64,000 nt of DNA from Alphaproteobacteria bacterium (GTDB lineage Bacteria > Pseudomonadota > Alphaproteobacteria > CACIAM-22H2), in the NCBI GenBank assembly GCA_017308135.1, contig JAFKFM010000010.1, positions 234,296-298,295 on the forward strand. Reading direction: 5' to 3'. Below are positions 17,079 to 25,400 of the stretch, piece after piece (position 1 is the stretch's first letter; the number at the start of each line of letters is the position of its first letter). The translations under genes were made by a program, and so were the position numbers. The notes under the pieces were generated by a model, which was not told the origin of the DNA, did no database searches, and saw only the letters and a program-made list of their open reading frames with translations.

Positions 17079-17869
17079 TGGCCGGAAGCCGCCTTCGCGG
17101 TGGTGGGCGCGCGCAAAGCCGCCAAATCCTTGGCGTTGCGCACCATGCCGCTGGCGATGAGGCCGCGGTCGGAGCCCATCGCGATGAAGGTGAAACCGAG
17201 TTCCGCGTAGTCGCGCGCCTGTTCGATGTTGCGGACCAGCACGCCGGCGGCTTTGCCGTGTTGGCGCGCGGCTCGCGCCACTTTCGCCACGGCGTCGGCG
17301 AACTCGCCGCGCGGGCGCTCGGCGGGCAAGCCCATATCGATCGACAGGTCCAACGGGCCGACGAACAACACGTCGATTCCGTCGACGGCCGCGATCGATT
17401 CCGCGTTCGCCACGCCTTCGCGTGATTCGATTTGCGCGACCATCAGCAGATTGGCGTTCGCCTCGGCGATATAGCGTTCGTAGCCGAAGCCGTAGCCCGA
17501 AGCGCGCGTCGATTGCGCGGCTCCGCGCACGCCCAGCGGGGGAATGCGTGCCTGGCGCACGAGTTCGACGGCGGCTTCGGCGGTCGACACGTTCGGGATC
17601 ATCAAGCCGGCGGGGCCCAGATCGAGCACGCGCTTGAAGATCGGGCCGTCGATCGCGGGCACACGCACGATGCCGACACTGGGCGACGCTTCGATCGCCT
17701 GAAGCTGGTGGAGCAGATCGTTGTTGTCGCCGAAGCCATGTTCGAGATCGAACAGGATCCAGTCGAAACCGCTGCGCGAGGTGATCTCCGCCGCGACCGG
17801 CGAAGCGAGGCTGAGCCAAGCGCCGCCGAGCATTTCACCGGCGAGTGCGCGCTTGCGGATCCACTTCAT
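17075..17869 (-). CDS. HpcH/HpaI-family class II aldolase
   Basis: This 264-residue, metal-dependent pyruvate-type aldolase has F-D-L-E-H-G (active-site histidine region), R-V-P-A-I-D-G, the metal-binding Q-I-E-S-R-E-G-V and V-G-P-L-D-L-S, all intact. Members cleave 2-keto-3-deoxy sugar acids or 4-hydroxy-2-oxo acids to pyruvate and an aldehyde. The ATG at 17869 has a G-rich ribosome site (GGGGGA). With the coupled FGGY kinase it forms a small catabolic unit under the DeoR regulator immediately upstream. The product pair is consistent with sugar-acid breakdown, but the substrate is not known. Confidence 0.87.
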   Translation of the reverse strand: MKWIRKRALAGEMLGGAWLSLASPVAAEITSRSGFDWILFDLEHGFGDNNDLLHQLQAIEASPSVGIVRVPAIDGPIFKRVLDLGPAGLMIPNVSTAEAAVELVRQARIPPLGVRGAAQSTRASGYGFGYERYIAEANANLLMVAQIESREGVANAESIAAVDGIDVLFVGPLDLSIDMGLPAERPRGEFADAVAKVARAARQHGKAAGVLVRNIEQARDYAELGFTFIAMGSDRGLIASGMVRNAKDLAALRAPTTAKAASGQ

Positions 17870-17893
17870 ACGTTTCCCCCGATGGCCGGAAAT

Positions 17894-17969
17894 ATTCGAT
17901 TCCGAACCGAATTGAGGAGATCGTAACGTAGAAAAGTTCGTTTTCAAACAAAAATGTTCGAATTCGAAC
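17894..17969 (-). promoter_or_regulatory. Promoter of aldolase-kinase unit flanked by palindromic operator candidates
   Basis: On the minus strand a promoter reads TTGAAA (17947-17942), a 16-base spacer and TACGAT (17925-17920). Upstream of it is a perfect 14-base palindrome, GTTCGAATTCGAAC, at 17956-17969. Downstream is an inverted repeat with ATTCG (17894-17898) and CGAAT (17908-17912) arms. TTCG/CGAA half-sites are typical of DeoR/GlpR operators (established for GlpR-like proteins), and a DeoR gene ends at 17971, so this is the likely control region. Confidence 0.55.
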
Positions 17970-17970
17970 T

Positions 17971-18741
17971 TCAGTCGGTATTCGGCAGAACCAGCCGGAC
18001 GCCTGACTCCTTGATCGTCTTGGCCCAAACACCGTCGGGCACGGCATCGGTGAACAGGGCCGCGACCTGCGATAGATGCGCGACACGCGCGATCGCGTTA
18101 CGGCCGAATTTGCTGCTGTCCGCGACCACGAAGCATTGCCGCCCGCAGCCGATCACGGCGCGGGTCAGCGGCTCCTCGTCGGCATGGAAGTCGAGAATGG
18201 CGCCGGTGGCGTCGATCGCGACCACGCCCAGGATCGAATAGTCGAGGCGATAGCGCTCGACGAAGGCGGTCGCGGCGGCACCGGTGATCGCGTGGTCGCG
18301 ATGGCGCAAAACGCCGCCGGTCACCGTCACCTCGAAATCCTCCTTGCCGGCGAGCAAGCGCACGACGTTGAGATTGTTGGTGACGATGCGCAGATTGGAT
18401 TTGCTTCTCAGTGCCTGAGCGACCGCTTCGGCCGTCGTGCCGATATCGATGAACACGGAGGACGCGTCGGGAATCTCCATCGCCACGCGTGCGGCAATCG
18501 CGGCTTTCTCCTCGGTCATCGAGCCCGCGCGCGTTTCGTAAGGCATGTTCGCCACGCTGGAGCGATACGCGGCCCCGCCATGGAAGCGTGCCAGAATGCC
18601 GTGTTCGCATAGGAAATTGATGTCCCGGCGCACGGTCTGCGGCGTGACATCGAGTGTGACGACCAGATCGTCGATCGTGACGAAGCCCTTGTCACGGGCG
18701 GCGTTGGCGATGTGTTGCTGGCGGAGATTGAGCGCGATCAT
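17971..18741 (-). CDS. DeoR/GlpR-family transcriptional regulator
   Basis: The protein is 256 residues with an N-terminal DeoR winged helix: R-Q-Q-H-I, V-T-P-Q-T-V-R-R-D-I-N-F-L-C and R-F-H-G-G-A. The DeoRC sensor domain carries F-I-D-I-G-T-T-A-E, T-N-N-L-N-V and V-V-A-D-S-S-K-F-G-R. It sits immediately upstream of the aldolase-kinase pair on the same strand, and the operator-like palindrome overlaps the end of its gene region. A phosphorylated sugar made by the FGGY kinase would be a natural effector (inference). Confidence 0.9.
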   Translation of the reverse strand: MIALNLRQQHIANAARDKGFVTIDDLVVTLDVTPQTVRRDINFLCEHGILARFHGGAAYRSSVANMPYETRAGSMTEEKAAIAARVAMEIPDASSVFIDIGTTAEAVAQALRSKSNLRIVTNNLNVVRLLAGKEDFEVTVTGGVLRHRDHAITGAAATAFVERYRLDYSILGVVAIDATGAILDFHADEEPLTRAVIGCGRQCFVVADSSKFGRNAIARVAHLSQVAALFTDAVPDGVWAKTIKESGVRLVLPNTD

Positions 18742-18831
18742 TGTCGTTTGCCGTCGGTTGCATCGGCGGACGAACCGGCCGTCCGCGCGGGGATAATCCT
18801 CCGGTTTGCACGCGGCGGCAAATCGAAATGT

Positions 18832-19119
18832 CTATCCAAGTGTGCTCGTTTGACCTCGACCGCCCTTAGCCTCGCTATGAGGAATCGCGGCGGCGCCGGC
18901 GCCGCCCTCACTCGCGCGGATGCGCGGATCGGCGAGCGATCCGCCGATCGTGACATCGCCCGCCAACTGGCCGAGCCCGGCAACCGCCAGATGGCTCGCG
19001 TATAGCAGACGCAATGTCATGAACCCGTAGGGCGCGACATCGCCATCGATGAATTGCCGTGCGATCGATACTTGGGGCCGATATTGGCGGCTTAACGCGA
19101 CGTTTGCCGCTTCGGCGTT
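18832..19119 (-). pseudogene. Unrecognised open stretch, probable gene remnant
   Basis: A frame on the minus strand stays open for 95 codons after the stop of the SDR remnant. It contains protein-like text such as Q-V-S-I-A-R-Q-F-I-D-G-D-V and L-L-Y-A-S-H-L-A-V-A-G-L. There is no convincing start with a ribosome site, and I do not recognise the family. It lies in the only long gene-poor stretch of this part (18742-19244), next to a clear pseudogene, so a decayed coding sequence is the likeliest reading. The remaining bases 18742-18831 show nothing. Confidence 0.3.
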
Positions 19120-19260
19120 TCAGTATGTCGCGCGGCCGCCGGACAGGTCGAACTCGGCGCCGGTGGTGAAGCTGTTCTGCTTCGTGACCAGCCACACGAT
19201 CATCTCGGTGGGTTCGTCGACCGGATAATCGGCGACGGTCGCGTTCACGCCGTGGCGGCG
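19120..19260 (-). pseudogene. C-terminal remnant of a short-chain dehydrogenase/reductase
   Basis: The last 44 or so codons of this frame end S-F-T-T-G-A-E-F-D-L-S-G-G-R-A-T-Y, a very typical C terminus of SDR-fold oxidoreductases that use sugars or 3-oxoacyl substrates. Before it, G-V-N-A-T-V runs almost directly into D-E-P-T-E-M-I-V-W-L-V, so the middle part of that region is also missing. The Rossmann motif, catalytic tyrosine and lysine are absent. The remnant overlaps the 3' end of the MocR gene by about 16 bases. It is a broken gene, presumably left by a deletion. Confidence 0.7.
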
Positions 19261-20777
19261 TAGGTCGCGGCAGAATTTTCCGGCGCGCGGCGCAACGCGG
19301 CGATTTCCGCCGCGATGCGTTTTCCGGTCTCGCGCAACGTATCGGCGTCGTTCTGCCCGAAGGCGAGGCGGACGGCGGCATTGCGATCGGGAAAGGCGAC
19401 GAAGACGTCGCCGGGAAGGGCGAAGATCGACGCATCGGACAGGCGCTGACACAACGCGTTGCCGTCCAACCGGTCGCGCAATTCGAGCCAGAGCGTAAAG
19501 CCGCATTCGGGGCGCGCAATTCCGGCGGCCTCGACGCCCAAACCTTCGATCAGCGCGTCGCGCCGCGTGCGATAGATGGCGGTCGCCGCGCGCATCGACG
19601 CGGCATAGGCGTCGCCCGACAGGAATCGCGCGAAGGCGAGTTGCGGCAAAGCGCCTTGCAGGCGCGTATGCGATTGCAGCGTCGAGGATAGGCGCGCGCC
19701 GATTTCGGGCGCCCCGATCGCGGCGGCGATGCGCAGGCCCGGAAAAATCGTGCGCGAGAAGCTGCACACGAAGATGACTTGGCCCGCGCGATCGACGCTT
19801 TTGAGCGTCGCGGCTTCGGTATCGCCATAGCGCATTTGGGCGACCGAGCCATCCTCGACCACCAGCACATGCGAGCGGCGCACCACGGCGGCGATCGCAT
19901 CGCGCCGTGCGGACGACCACATGCGCCCATGGGGATGCGACGCCGTGCCGGTGAGATAGACGAGCTTGGGACGGTGTGCATGCAGCACGTTGGCAAGACC
20001 GTCGGGGCGGATCCCTTCCTCGTCCGAAGGGATCGCGACGACGCGAATGCCGGCGAGCGCGAAAAGATCCAGCGAGCCGTAATACGTGGCCGCTTCGCAC
20101 GCCACCACGTCGCCCGGCTCCAGAAAGCAGCGCAGAATGAGATCGAGGAAATTATGCGCGCCGGTTCCGACATAGACGTCGTCGACCGACGCGGCGATAT
20201 CCATACGGGTGCGCGCGAAATCGGCGACCGCTTGGCGCGCTTCGATATGGCCGAGCGGCGGGCAGAACTGCATCGCATACTCGCGATCGTCGCGCGCGAC
20301 GCGTTCGAGCGTCTTCCAATATTCCTGCGCGGGCGCGAGGCGATAATCGCCGTAGCCGCCGACGAGATTGACGCCCACGCCCGGGCGTGCGCGGGCGAGC
20401 CATCGCCCGACGACTTCCTGGCGCGCGCTGGGTTTGCGCGGCGGCAGCCACACCGCGTCGCTGGCGACGGCGTCGGAAACGAAAGCGGGCGTGGCGGGGG
20501 CGGGCTTGCCTTCTTTGACGAACGTGCCGCGCCCGACATGCGCATGAAGCACGCCTTTGGCCACGAGAGCGGAGTAGGCGGCGGCGATGGTCGCCGGGCT
20601 GACCGCCAATGCCTTCGCCAAATCGCGTGTGCTGGGCAGCCGCGTTTGCGTCACGAGAATGCCGTCGGCGATCAAACGCCGGAGCAATTCAGCGACCGCA
20701 TCGCTCAATAATGTACTGTTTGTACTTTCCAGATCGGTCCGAAAAACGGCCCAATCAATATTATTGACGGCATTCAT
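19245..20777 (-). CDS. MocR/GntR-type regulator with aminotransferase-like domain lacking the PLP lysine
   Basis: The 510-residue protein has a GntR winged helix at about 25-90 (T-R-L-P-S-T-R-D-L-A-K-A-L-A-V-S and G-R-G-T-F-V), then a fold-type I aminotransferase-like domain. In MocR proteins the PLP Schiff-base lysine lies in S-x-S-K-T-x-x-P-G-L-R. Here the motif reads S-F-S-R-T-I-F-P-G-L-R; codon CGC confirms arginine. The usual E-D-D-Y motif is E-D-G-S. The protein therefore may not bind PLP covalently. It is divergent from the TRAP operon and probably regulates it. The last codons run into an SDR remnant, so the native C terminus could be altered. Confidence 0.85.
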   Translation of the reverse strand: MNAVNNIDWAVFRTDLESTNSTLLSDAVAELLRRLIADGILVTQTRLPSTRDLAKALAVSPATIAAAYSALVAKGVLHAHVGRGTFVKEGKPAPATPAFVSDAVASDAVWLPPRKPSARQEVVGRWLARARPGVGVNLVGGYGDYRLAPAQEYWKTLERVARDDREYAMQFCPPLGHIEARQAVADFARTRMDIAASVDDVYVGTGAHNFLDLILRCFLEPGDVVACEAATYYGSLDLFALAGIRVVAIPSDEEGIRPDGLANVLHAHRPKLVYLTGTASHPHGRMWSSARRDAIAAVVRRSHVLVVEDGSVAQMRYGDTEAATLKSVDRAGQVIFVCSFSRTIFPGLRIAAAIGAPEIGARLSSTLQSHTRLQGALPQLAFARFLSGDAYAASMRAATAIYRTRRDALIEGLGVEAAGIARPECGFTLWLELRDRLDGNALCQRLSDASIFALPGDVFVAFPDRNAAVRLAFGQNDADTLRETGKRIAAEIAALRRAPENSAATYAATA

Positions 20778-20818
20778 GGCGCCTGATACACCGATTCCAG
20801 TACATCAATCAAGTACAT
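20712..20818. promoter_or_regulatory. Repeated AGTACA boxes, MocR operator candidate
   Basis: Four AGTACA-type boxes lie in the divergent region. Two form a direct repeat AGTACAT at 20799-20805 and 20812-20818 (13-base period). Two more, in the opposite orientation as TGTACT, lie at 20712-20717 and 20721-20726 inside the first codons of the MocR gene. Paired direct repeats are the usual MocR operator style. The rest of the 20778-20882 gap is AT-richer and should hold the divergent promoters; a GGGAGAAA ribosome site precedes the TRAP gene. Confidence 0.55.
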
Positions 20819-20882
20819 TTAGCACAATCAAGCGCCCGGTCAATAAGAAAATGACGGGGCCGGCAAAAAAGGGAGAAACGCC

Positions 20883-21881
20883 ATGAAGTCGATCCAGTCT
20901 TCGCGCCGCAGTGTCCTGATCGGAAGCGCGGCCATGTTCCTTGCGGCCCCGGCGATCGCGCAGCGCCGTCCGGTCCGCCTGCGCTATGCCCATAGCCAGC
21001 CGGTCGGCCATTCGACCGATACCGCGGCGCGCCGCTTCATCGAAATCGTCCAGACGAAGACCAACGGCGAGGCGACGATCGAACTGTTCCCGAACAACCA
21101 ACTCGGCGTCGATCGCGAGTTGCAGACGCTGATCGAGACGGGACAGCTCGACTTCACGCATTCGAATTCCGCGACCATGGGCAATTTCCTGCCGCAGATC
21201 GCGGTGATGGATCTGCCCTTCACCTGGCGCAGCGCCGAGCACTATTTCCGCGTCGTCGACGGTCCGTTCACCCCGGCGCTGAACGAGCTTCTCGCCGCGC
21301 GCACGGGGCACCGCTATCTCGGCTGGTGGTACGACGGATTCCGCCACGTCTACACGCGCAACAAGGCGATCAAGTCGTTCGACGATATGCGCGGCCTGAA
21401 GATCCGCGCGCCCGAAGCGCGCGTCTTCGTCGATACGTTCCGCGCGCTGCGCGCGAACCCCACGCCGCTGCCGTTCCCCGAAATCTATACGGCGCTGGAA
21501 GCGGGCGTGATCGACGGCTTCGAAGGCTCCAACGGCATCGTGCAATCTTCGAAAATCTACGAGGTCGCGAAAAACCGCGCGGTCACCGGCCATATCATGG
21601 TCGGTTTCGGTCTGACGACCGGCAAGCGCTTCGCCACATTGCCGGCCGACGTGCAGGCCGTGTGCGTCGCCGCCGCCAAGGACGTCGAAGCTTCGCAGCG
21701 CGCTTCCGAGCTCGCGACCGAAGCCGATCTCGTCCGTCAGATGATCTCGGCGGGCGTGGTGGAATCCACTCCCGACCTCGCGCCGTTCCGCGCGGCGGTC
21801 GAACCGGTGCATGCCGAGTTCCACCAGCGCAACAAGACCGAGGCGTTGCGCAATTTCATCAACGCAGCCGCGGCCGGCTGA
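20883..21881 (+). CDS. TRAP transporter solute-binding protein (DctP-type)
   Basis: This 332-residue periplasmic protein carries a signal peptide with a twin-arginine-like S-R-R-S-V-L and an A-I-A-Q cleavage site near residue 27. DctP features are present: L-R-Y-A-H-S-Q-P, F-P-N-N-Q-L-G, D-L-P-F, the K-I-R-A-P-E-A-R carboxylate-binding arginine region and A-L-E-A-G-V-I-D-G-F-E. TRAP carriers of this type take up organic acids or sugar acids with Na+ or H+. It starts the operon facing the MocR gene; the fused membrane component follows after 16 bases. Confidence 0.92.
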   Translation: MKSIQSSRRSVLIGSAAMFLAAPAIAQRRPVRLRYAHSQPVGHSTDTAARRFIEIVQTKTNGEATIELFPNNQLGVDRELQTLIETGQLDFTHSNSATMGNFLPQIAVMDLPFTWRSAEHYFRVVDGPFTPALNELLAARTGHRYLGWWYDGFRHVYTRNKAIKSFDDMRGLKIRAPEARVFVDTFRALRANPTPLPFPEIYTALEAGVIDGFEGSNGIVQSSKIYEVAKNRAVTGHIMVGFGLTTGKRFATLPADVQAVCVAAAKDVEASQRASELATEADLVRQMISAGVVESTPDLAPFRAAVEPVHAEFHQRNKTEALRNFINAAAAG

Positions 21882-21897
21882 GCGGGAGCGTAGAGCG

Positions 21898-23727
21898 ATG
21901 TCCGGCATCCAGGCGATGGGACGACGGGTCGATGCGGCGCTGGTGGCGCTGCTGCATGTGACGATGGCGACGATGCTCGGCTTCGCATTGTTGCAGGTCG
22001 TCACGCGTTACGTGTTCGACAGTCCCTTCGCCTGGACGGAAGAGCTTTCGCGCCTGTTGTTGATCGTCTTTGCGCTGATCGGCTCGGCGACGGCATGCCG
22101 CGACGACAAGCATCCGCGGATGGACGACATTCTCGGCGGCTTACCGGCGCCATTCCGCGCCGTGGCGGAGATCGTCGCGGGCGCCGTGACCGTGCTGTGT
22201 CTGGTCGTGCTGGGCGTGCATGCGATGCGGGTCGGGGCCCGCACGGTCTCGACCGCGTCGGTCTTCGATCTGCCGATGAGCTCGCTTTACGACGTCATGG
22301 CGGCATCCTGTTTGCTGATCGGCGGCTATTTCCTCGGCATCTTCGCGGGCAAGCGCGGCCTTGCGCACGCGGCGCTTTGCTTCACCCTCGGACTCGCGCT
22401 CTATTTCTTTATGGCCTATGGGCCGGAAGTGAAGCTCGAAGGCGCTTGGGGCAGCGTGGCCCTCGTCGTCGCCTTGCTCGCCTTTCTTTCCATTGGCGTG
22501 GCGGTCGCGTTTTCGCTGATCGGCGCTTCGATCGTCGGGTTGTGGCTCGATCCGCTGGCGAATTTCGACATTCTGCCGCAGCGCATGCTAGGCGGAATCG
22601 ACTCCTTTTTGCTGATCGCGATCCCGTTCTTCATGCTCGCGGGCGAGCTGATGAACCGGGGCGGCGTCACGCGGCGCATCATCGGCATCGCGCATGCGCT
22701 GGTTGCGCATCTGCGCGGCGGCATCGGTCAGGTGAACGTCGTATCGAACTTCTTCATGGCCGGCATGTCGGGCTCGTCCAGCGCGGATTGCGCGGCGCTG
22801 GGCAAGATACTGATTCCGGAGATGCGCAAGAACGGTTACGACGCGCCTTTCGCGGCCGCGACGACGGCGGCGTCGTCGATCCTCGCCAATCTGATCCCGC
22901 CCTCGATCAATCTGCTGATCTACGGCAGCCTCGCTTCGGTCTCGGTCGGCGCTTTGTTCCTGGCGGGCGTGATCCCCGGCGCGGTGCTCGTGATCTCGCT
23001 GATGTCGGTCGTTTATTTCTACGCGCGACGCAACAAGGTTCCCACGGCCGGCGGATTCTCGTTTCGCGCCGCCGGAACCGCATTGCGCGACGGGTTATGG
23101 GCGCTGGGCTTGCCGTTGATCATCGTCGTCGGCATCCGCTCGGGCGTCTTCACCGCGACGGAAGCGGCGGCCGTGGCGGTCGCCTATGCCGGCTTCGTGG
23201 CCGCGATCGTCTATCGCAGCCTGCCGCCGCGCGAATTGCCGGTCATGTCACGCAATACGGCCGAGGATACGGCCGCGATCTTGCTGATCATCGCGGCGTC
23301 GACACCCTTCGCCTGGATGCTGACCGTTCAACAGGTGCCGCAGACCTTGGCCGGCGCGATGGGGCCGCTGATCGAATACCCGTTTCTGCTGCTGCTGGCG
23401 ATCAACCTGCTGCTATTGCTCGTCGGGCTGCCGCTGGAGCCGGCCCCCGCGATGGTCATTTTGGTGCCGATCCTGCTGCCGATCATCAAGTTGGCGGGGA
23501 TCGACCCGGTGCATTTCGGCGTGCTGATGGTGTTCAACTTGTTCATCGGTGCGCTGACGCCGCCCATCGGCAATCTCACCTTCATCGCCGCGATGGTGGC
23601 GAAGGTGAAGCCGACCGCCGTGTTCAAAGCGCTGAACCAATATTACGCCGCGTTGCTGGTGGCGTTGGCGCTGATCAGCTTCGTGCCGGCTTTGTCGCTG
23701 TGGCTGCCGAAGCTGCTGCGCGGGTGA
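21898..23727 (+). CDS. TRAP transporter fused membrane subunit (DctQ-DctM)
   Basis: The 609-residue product joins both TRAP membrane subunits. Residues 1-165 are the small four-helix DctQ part (T-R-Y-V-F-D-S-P-F-A-W-T-E-E-L-S-R). A linker helix follows, then the large DctM part with the F-x-x-A-G-x-x-M-N-R-G region, M-A-G-M-S-G-S-S-S-A-D and G-A-L-T-P-P-I-G. Separate dctQ and dctM genes are more usual, but fusions are well known. The ATG at 21898 is chosen; the frame extends upstream inside dctP. It ends 8 bases before the oxidoreductase gene. Confidence 0.92.
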   Translation: MSGIQAMGRRVDAALVALLHVTMATMLGFALLQVVTRYVFDSPFAWTEELSRLLLIVFALIGSATACRDDKHPRMDDILGGLPAPFRAVAEIVAGAVTVLCLVVLGVHAMRVGARTVSTASVFDLPMSSLYDVMAASCLLIGGYFLGIFAGKRGLAHAALCFTLGLALYFFMAYGPEVKLEGAWGSVALVVALLAFLSIGVAVAFSLIGASIVGLWLDPLANFDILPQRMLGGIDSFLLIAIPFFMLAGELMNRGGVTRRIIGIAHALVAHLRGGIGQVNVVSNFFMAGMSGSSSADCAALGKILIPEMRKNGYDAPFAAATTAASSILANLIPPSINLLIYGSLASVSVGALFLAGVIPGAVLVISLMSVVYFYARRNKVPTAGGFSFRAAGTALRDGLWALGLPLIIVVGIRSGVFTATEAAAVAVAYAGFVAAIVYRSLPPRELPVMSRNTAEDTAAILLIIAASTPFAWMLTVQQVPQTLAGAMGPLIEYPFLLLLAINLLLLLVGLPLEPAPAMVILVPILLPIIKLAGIDPVHFGVLMVFNLFIGALTPPIGNLTFIAAMVAKVKPTAVFKALNQYYAALLVALALISFVPALSLWLPKLLRG

Positions 23728-23735
23728 GCGCTACG

Positions 23736-25400
23736 ATGTGGGATTATCTCATCATCGGCGGCGGATCGGCCGGCGGCGTACTGGCGGCACGCCTCAGCGA
23801 ACGCGCCGATCGCCGCGTGCTGCTGATCGAAGCGGGGCCGGATGTCTCGCCGATGGCGCCGCCGCCGGAACTGCGCGACGCCTATTCGTTTCGCTCCGCC
23901 TTCGATCCGCAATATCAATGGGACCGATTGAACGTCCATTTCGCGGCGGGCTCGACAGCCGCGCGGCATTACGAACAGGCGCGCGTGCTGGGCGGCGGGT
24001 CCAGCATCAACGGCCAGCAGGCCAATCGCGGCGCGCCCGCCGATTACGACGAATGGGCGCAAGCGGGGGCGACGGGCTGGGATTGGGATCATGTCTTCCC
24101 TTATTTCCGCAAGCTCGAACGCGATCTCGACTATGGCGGCCAAGCGCATGGCGCGATGGGGCCGATCGCGATCAGCCGCGTCCCGCGTGCGCGCTGGCCC
24201 GGCTTTTCGACCGCCGTCGCCGAGGGGCTTCGCCAGCTCGGCTGGGACGATATCGGCGATCAGAACGCTGTGTTCGACGATGGCTGGTTCGCGATGGCGA
24301 TTTCGAACGACGGCCGGGACCGCGTATCCGTCGCGACCGCCTATCTCGACGCGGCGACGCGCGCGCGGCCGAATTTGACGATCCTGACCGGCGTCAAAGT
24401 CCGCGATCTGATCGTCGAGGGGCGTCGCGTGGCCGGATGCGTGGCCGGCGAGCGGAAATATCGCGCGCGCGAGACGATCGTTTGTGCGGGCGCGTTGCAC
24501 AGCCCCGGTCTGTTGCTGCGTTCGGGGATCGGTCCGGCGGCGGAGATCGCGCAGGCCGGCGTGAATCCCGCGATCGATTTGCCGGGGGTGGGGCGCAATC
24601 TGCTCGAACATCCGGCGGTATCGCTTTCGGCCTATCTCACGCGCGGGGCGCGCTTGGGCGAAACGACGCGCCGGCATTCGCAGATGGCGTTGCGCTACAG
24701 CTCCAACGTCGCCGATTGCCCGCCGTCGGACATGTACACGGTCGTCGTCGCGAAATCGGCCTGGCATCCAGTGGGTCGGCGCCTCGGCACATTGTTCACC
24801 TGGATCAACAAGCCGTTCTCGCGCGGATTCGTACGGCTCGGGACGGGCGGCACGCTCGACGTGCGGTTCGAAATGCTTTCCGATCCGCGCGACCGCGTGC
24901 GACTGAAGGAAGCGATTCGACTGATGGCGCGGATCTTCGCGACCGAGCCGGTTGCGGCGGCTACGCGCATTCCCTTCGCTTCGGCGCTGGGCAAGCTCGC
25001 GCGTCTGGTGCGCAACGAAACGCTGATGAACGCCGCGGCGACCTGGCCGCCGGCCCTCGTCATGGACGGGCCGGGCGTGCTGCGTGACGCGCTGATCCGC
25101 AACGTGCTCGCCCCTGGTCCGTCGCTCGAATCACTGCTCGCGGACGATGCGGCACTCGACGCCCATGTCGGGCGCGTGGTTACCGGCGGCTGGCATCCGG
25201 CGGGAACCTGCAAGATGGGGCCGGCGAATGACCCCGAAGCGGTCGTCGATCCCGCGACGGCGCGCGTGCATCGCGTGGGGGGCTTGAGCGTCGTCGATGC
25301 GTCGATCATGCCCACGCTGCCGCGCGCCAACACGAATATCCCCACGATCATGCTGGCCGAGAAGATGGCCGACGCGATCCGGACGAGGGACGCCGCATGA
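23736..25400 (+). CDS. GMC-family FAD-dependent alcohol oxidoreductase
   Basis: The protein has 554 residues. The FAD-binding motif G-G-G-S-A-G-G is at 8-14, followed by A-A-R-L-S-E; the second GMC signature A-R-V-L-G-G-G-S-S-I-N-G lies near residue 84. The catalytic histidine is H487 in W-H-P-A-G-T-C-K-M-G, with an asparagine near 532 as the second active-site residue. The family oxidises primary alcohols such as choline or polyethylene glycol to aldehydes. The next gene is an aldehyde dehydrogenase overlapping by ATGA, so the pair probably turns an imported alcohol into a carboxylate. Confidence 0.9.
   Translation: MWDYLIIGGGSAGGVLAARLSERADRRVLLIEAGPDVSPMAPPPELRDAYSFRSAFDPQYQWDRLNVHFAAGSTAARHYEQARVLGGGSSINGQQANRGAPADYDEWAQAGATGWDWDHVFPYFRKLERDLDYGGQAHGAMGPIAISRVPRARWPGFSTAVAEGLRQLGWDDIGDQNAVFDDGWFAMAISNDGRDRVSVATAYLDAATRARPNLTILTGVKVRDLIVEGRRVAGCVAGERKYRARETIVCAGALHSPGLLLRSGIGPAAEIAQAGVNPAIDLPGVGRNLLEHPAVSLSAYLTRGARLGETTRRHSQMALRYSSNVADCPPSDMYTVVVAKSAWHPVGRRLGTLFTWINKPFSRGFVRLGTGGTLDVRFEMLSDPRDRVRLKEAIRLMARIFATEPVAAATRIPFASALGKLARLVRNETLMNAAATWPPALVMDGPGVLRDALIRNVLAPGPSLESLLADDAALDAHVGRVVTGGWHPAGTCKMGPANDPEAVVDPATARVHRVGGLSVVDASIMPTLPRANTNIPTIMLAEKMADAIRTRDAA

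Noticed and set aside
15663..17819. Kinase frame extended by nearly 250 codons
   Set aside because: The extension lies in the aldolase gene in another frame; the kinase phosphate loop begins right after the ATG at 17078.
22095..25400. Open frame of over 1100 codons spanning the TRAP subunit and the GMC gene
   Set aside because: Only the part from 23736 has GMC homology; the upstream part is arginine-rich shadow in the frame beside the TRAP gene, as expected in GC-rich DNA.
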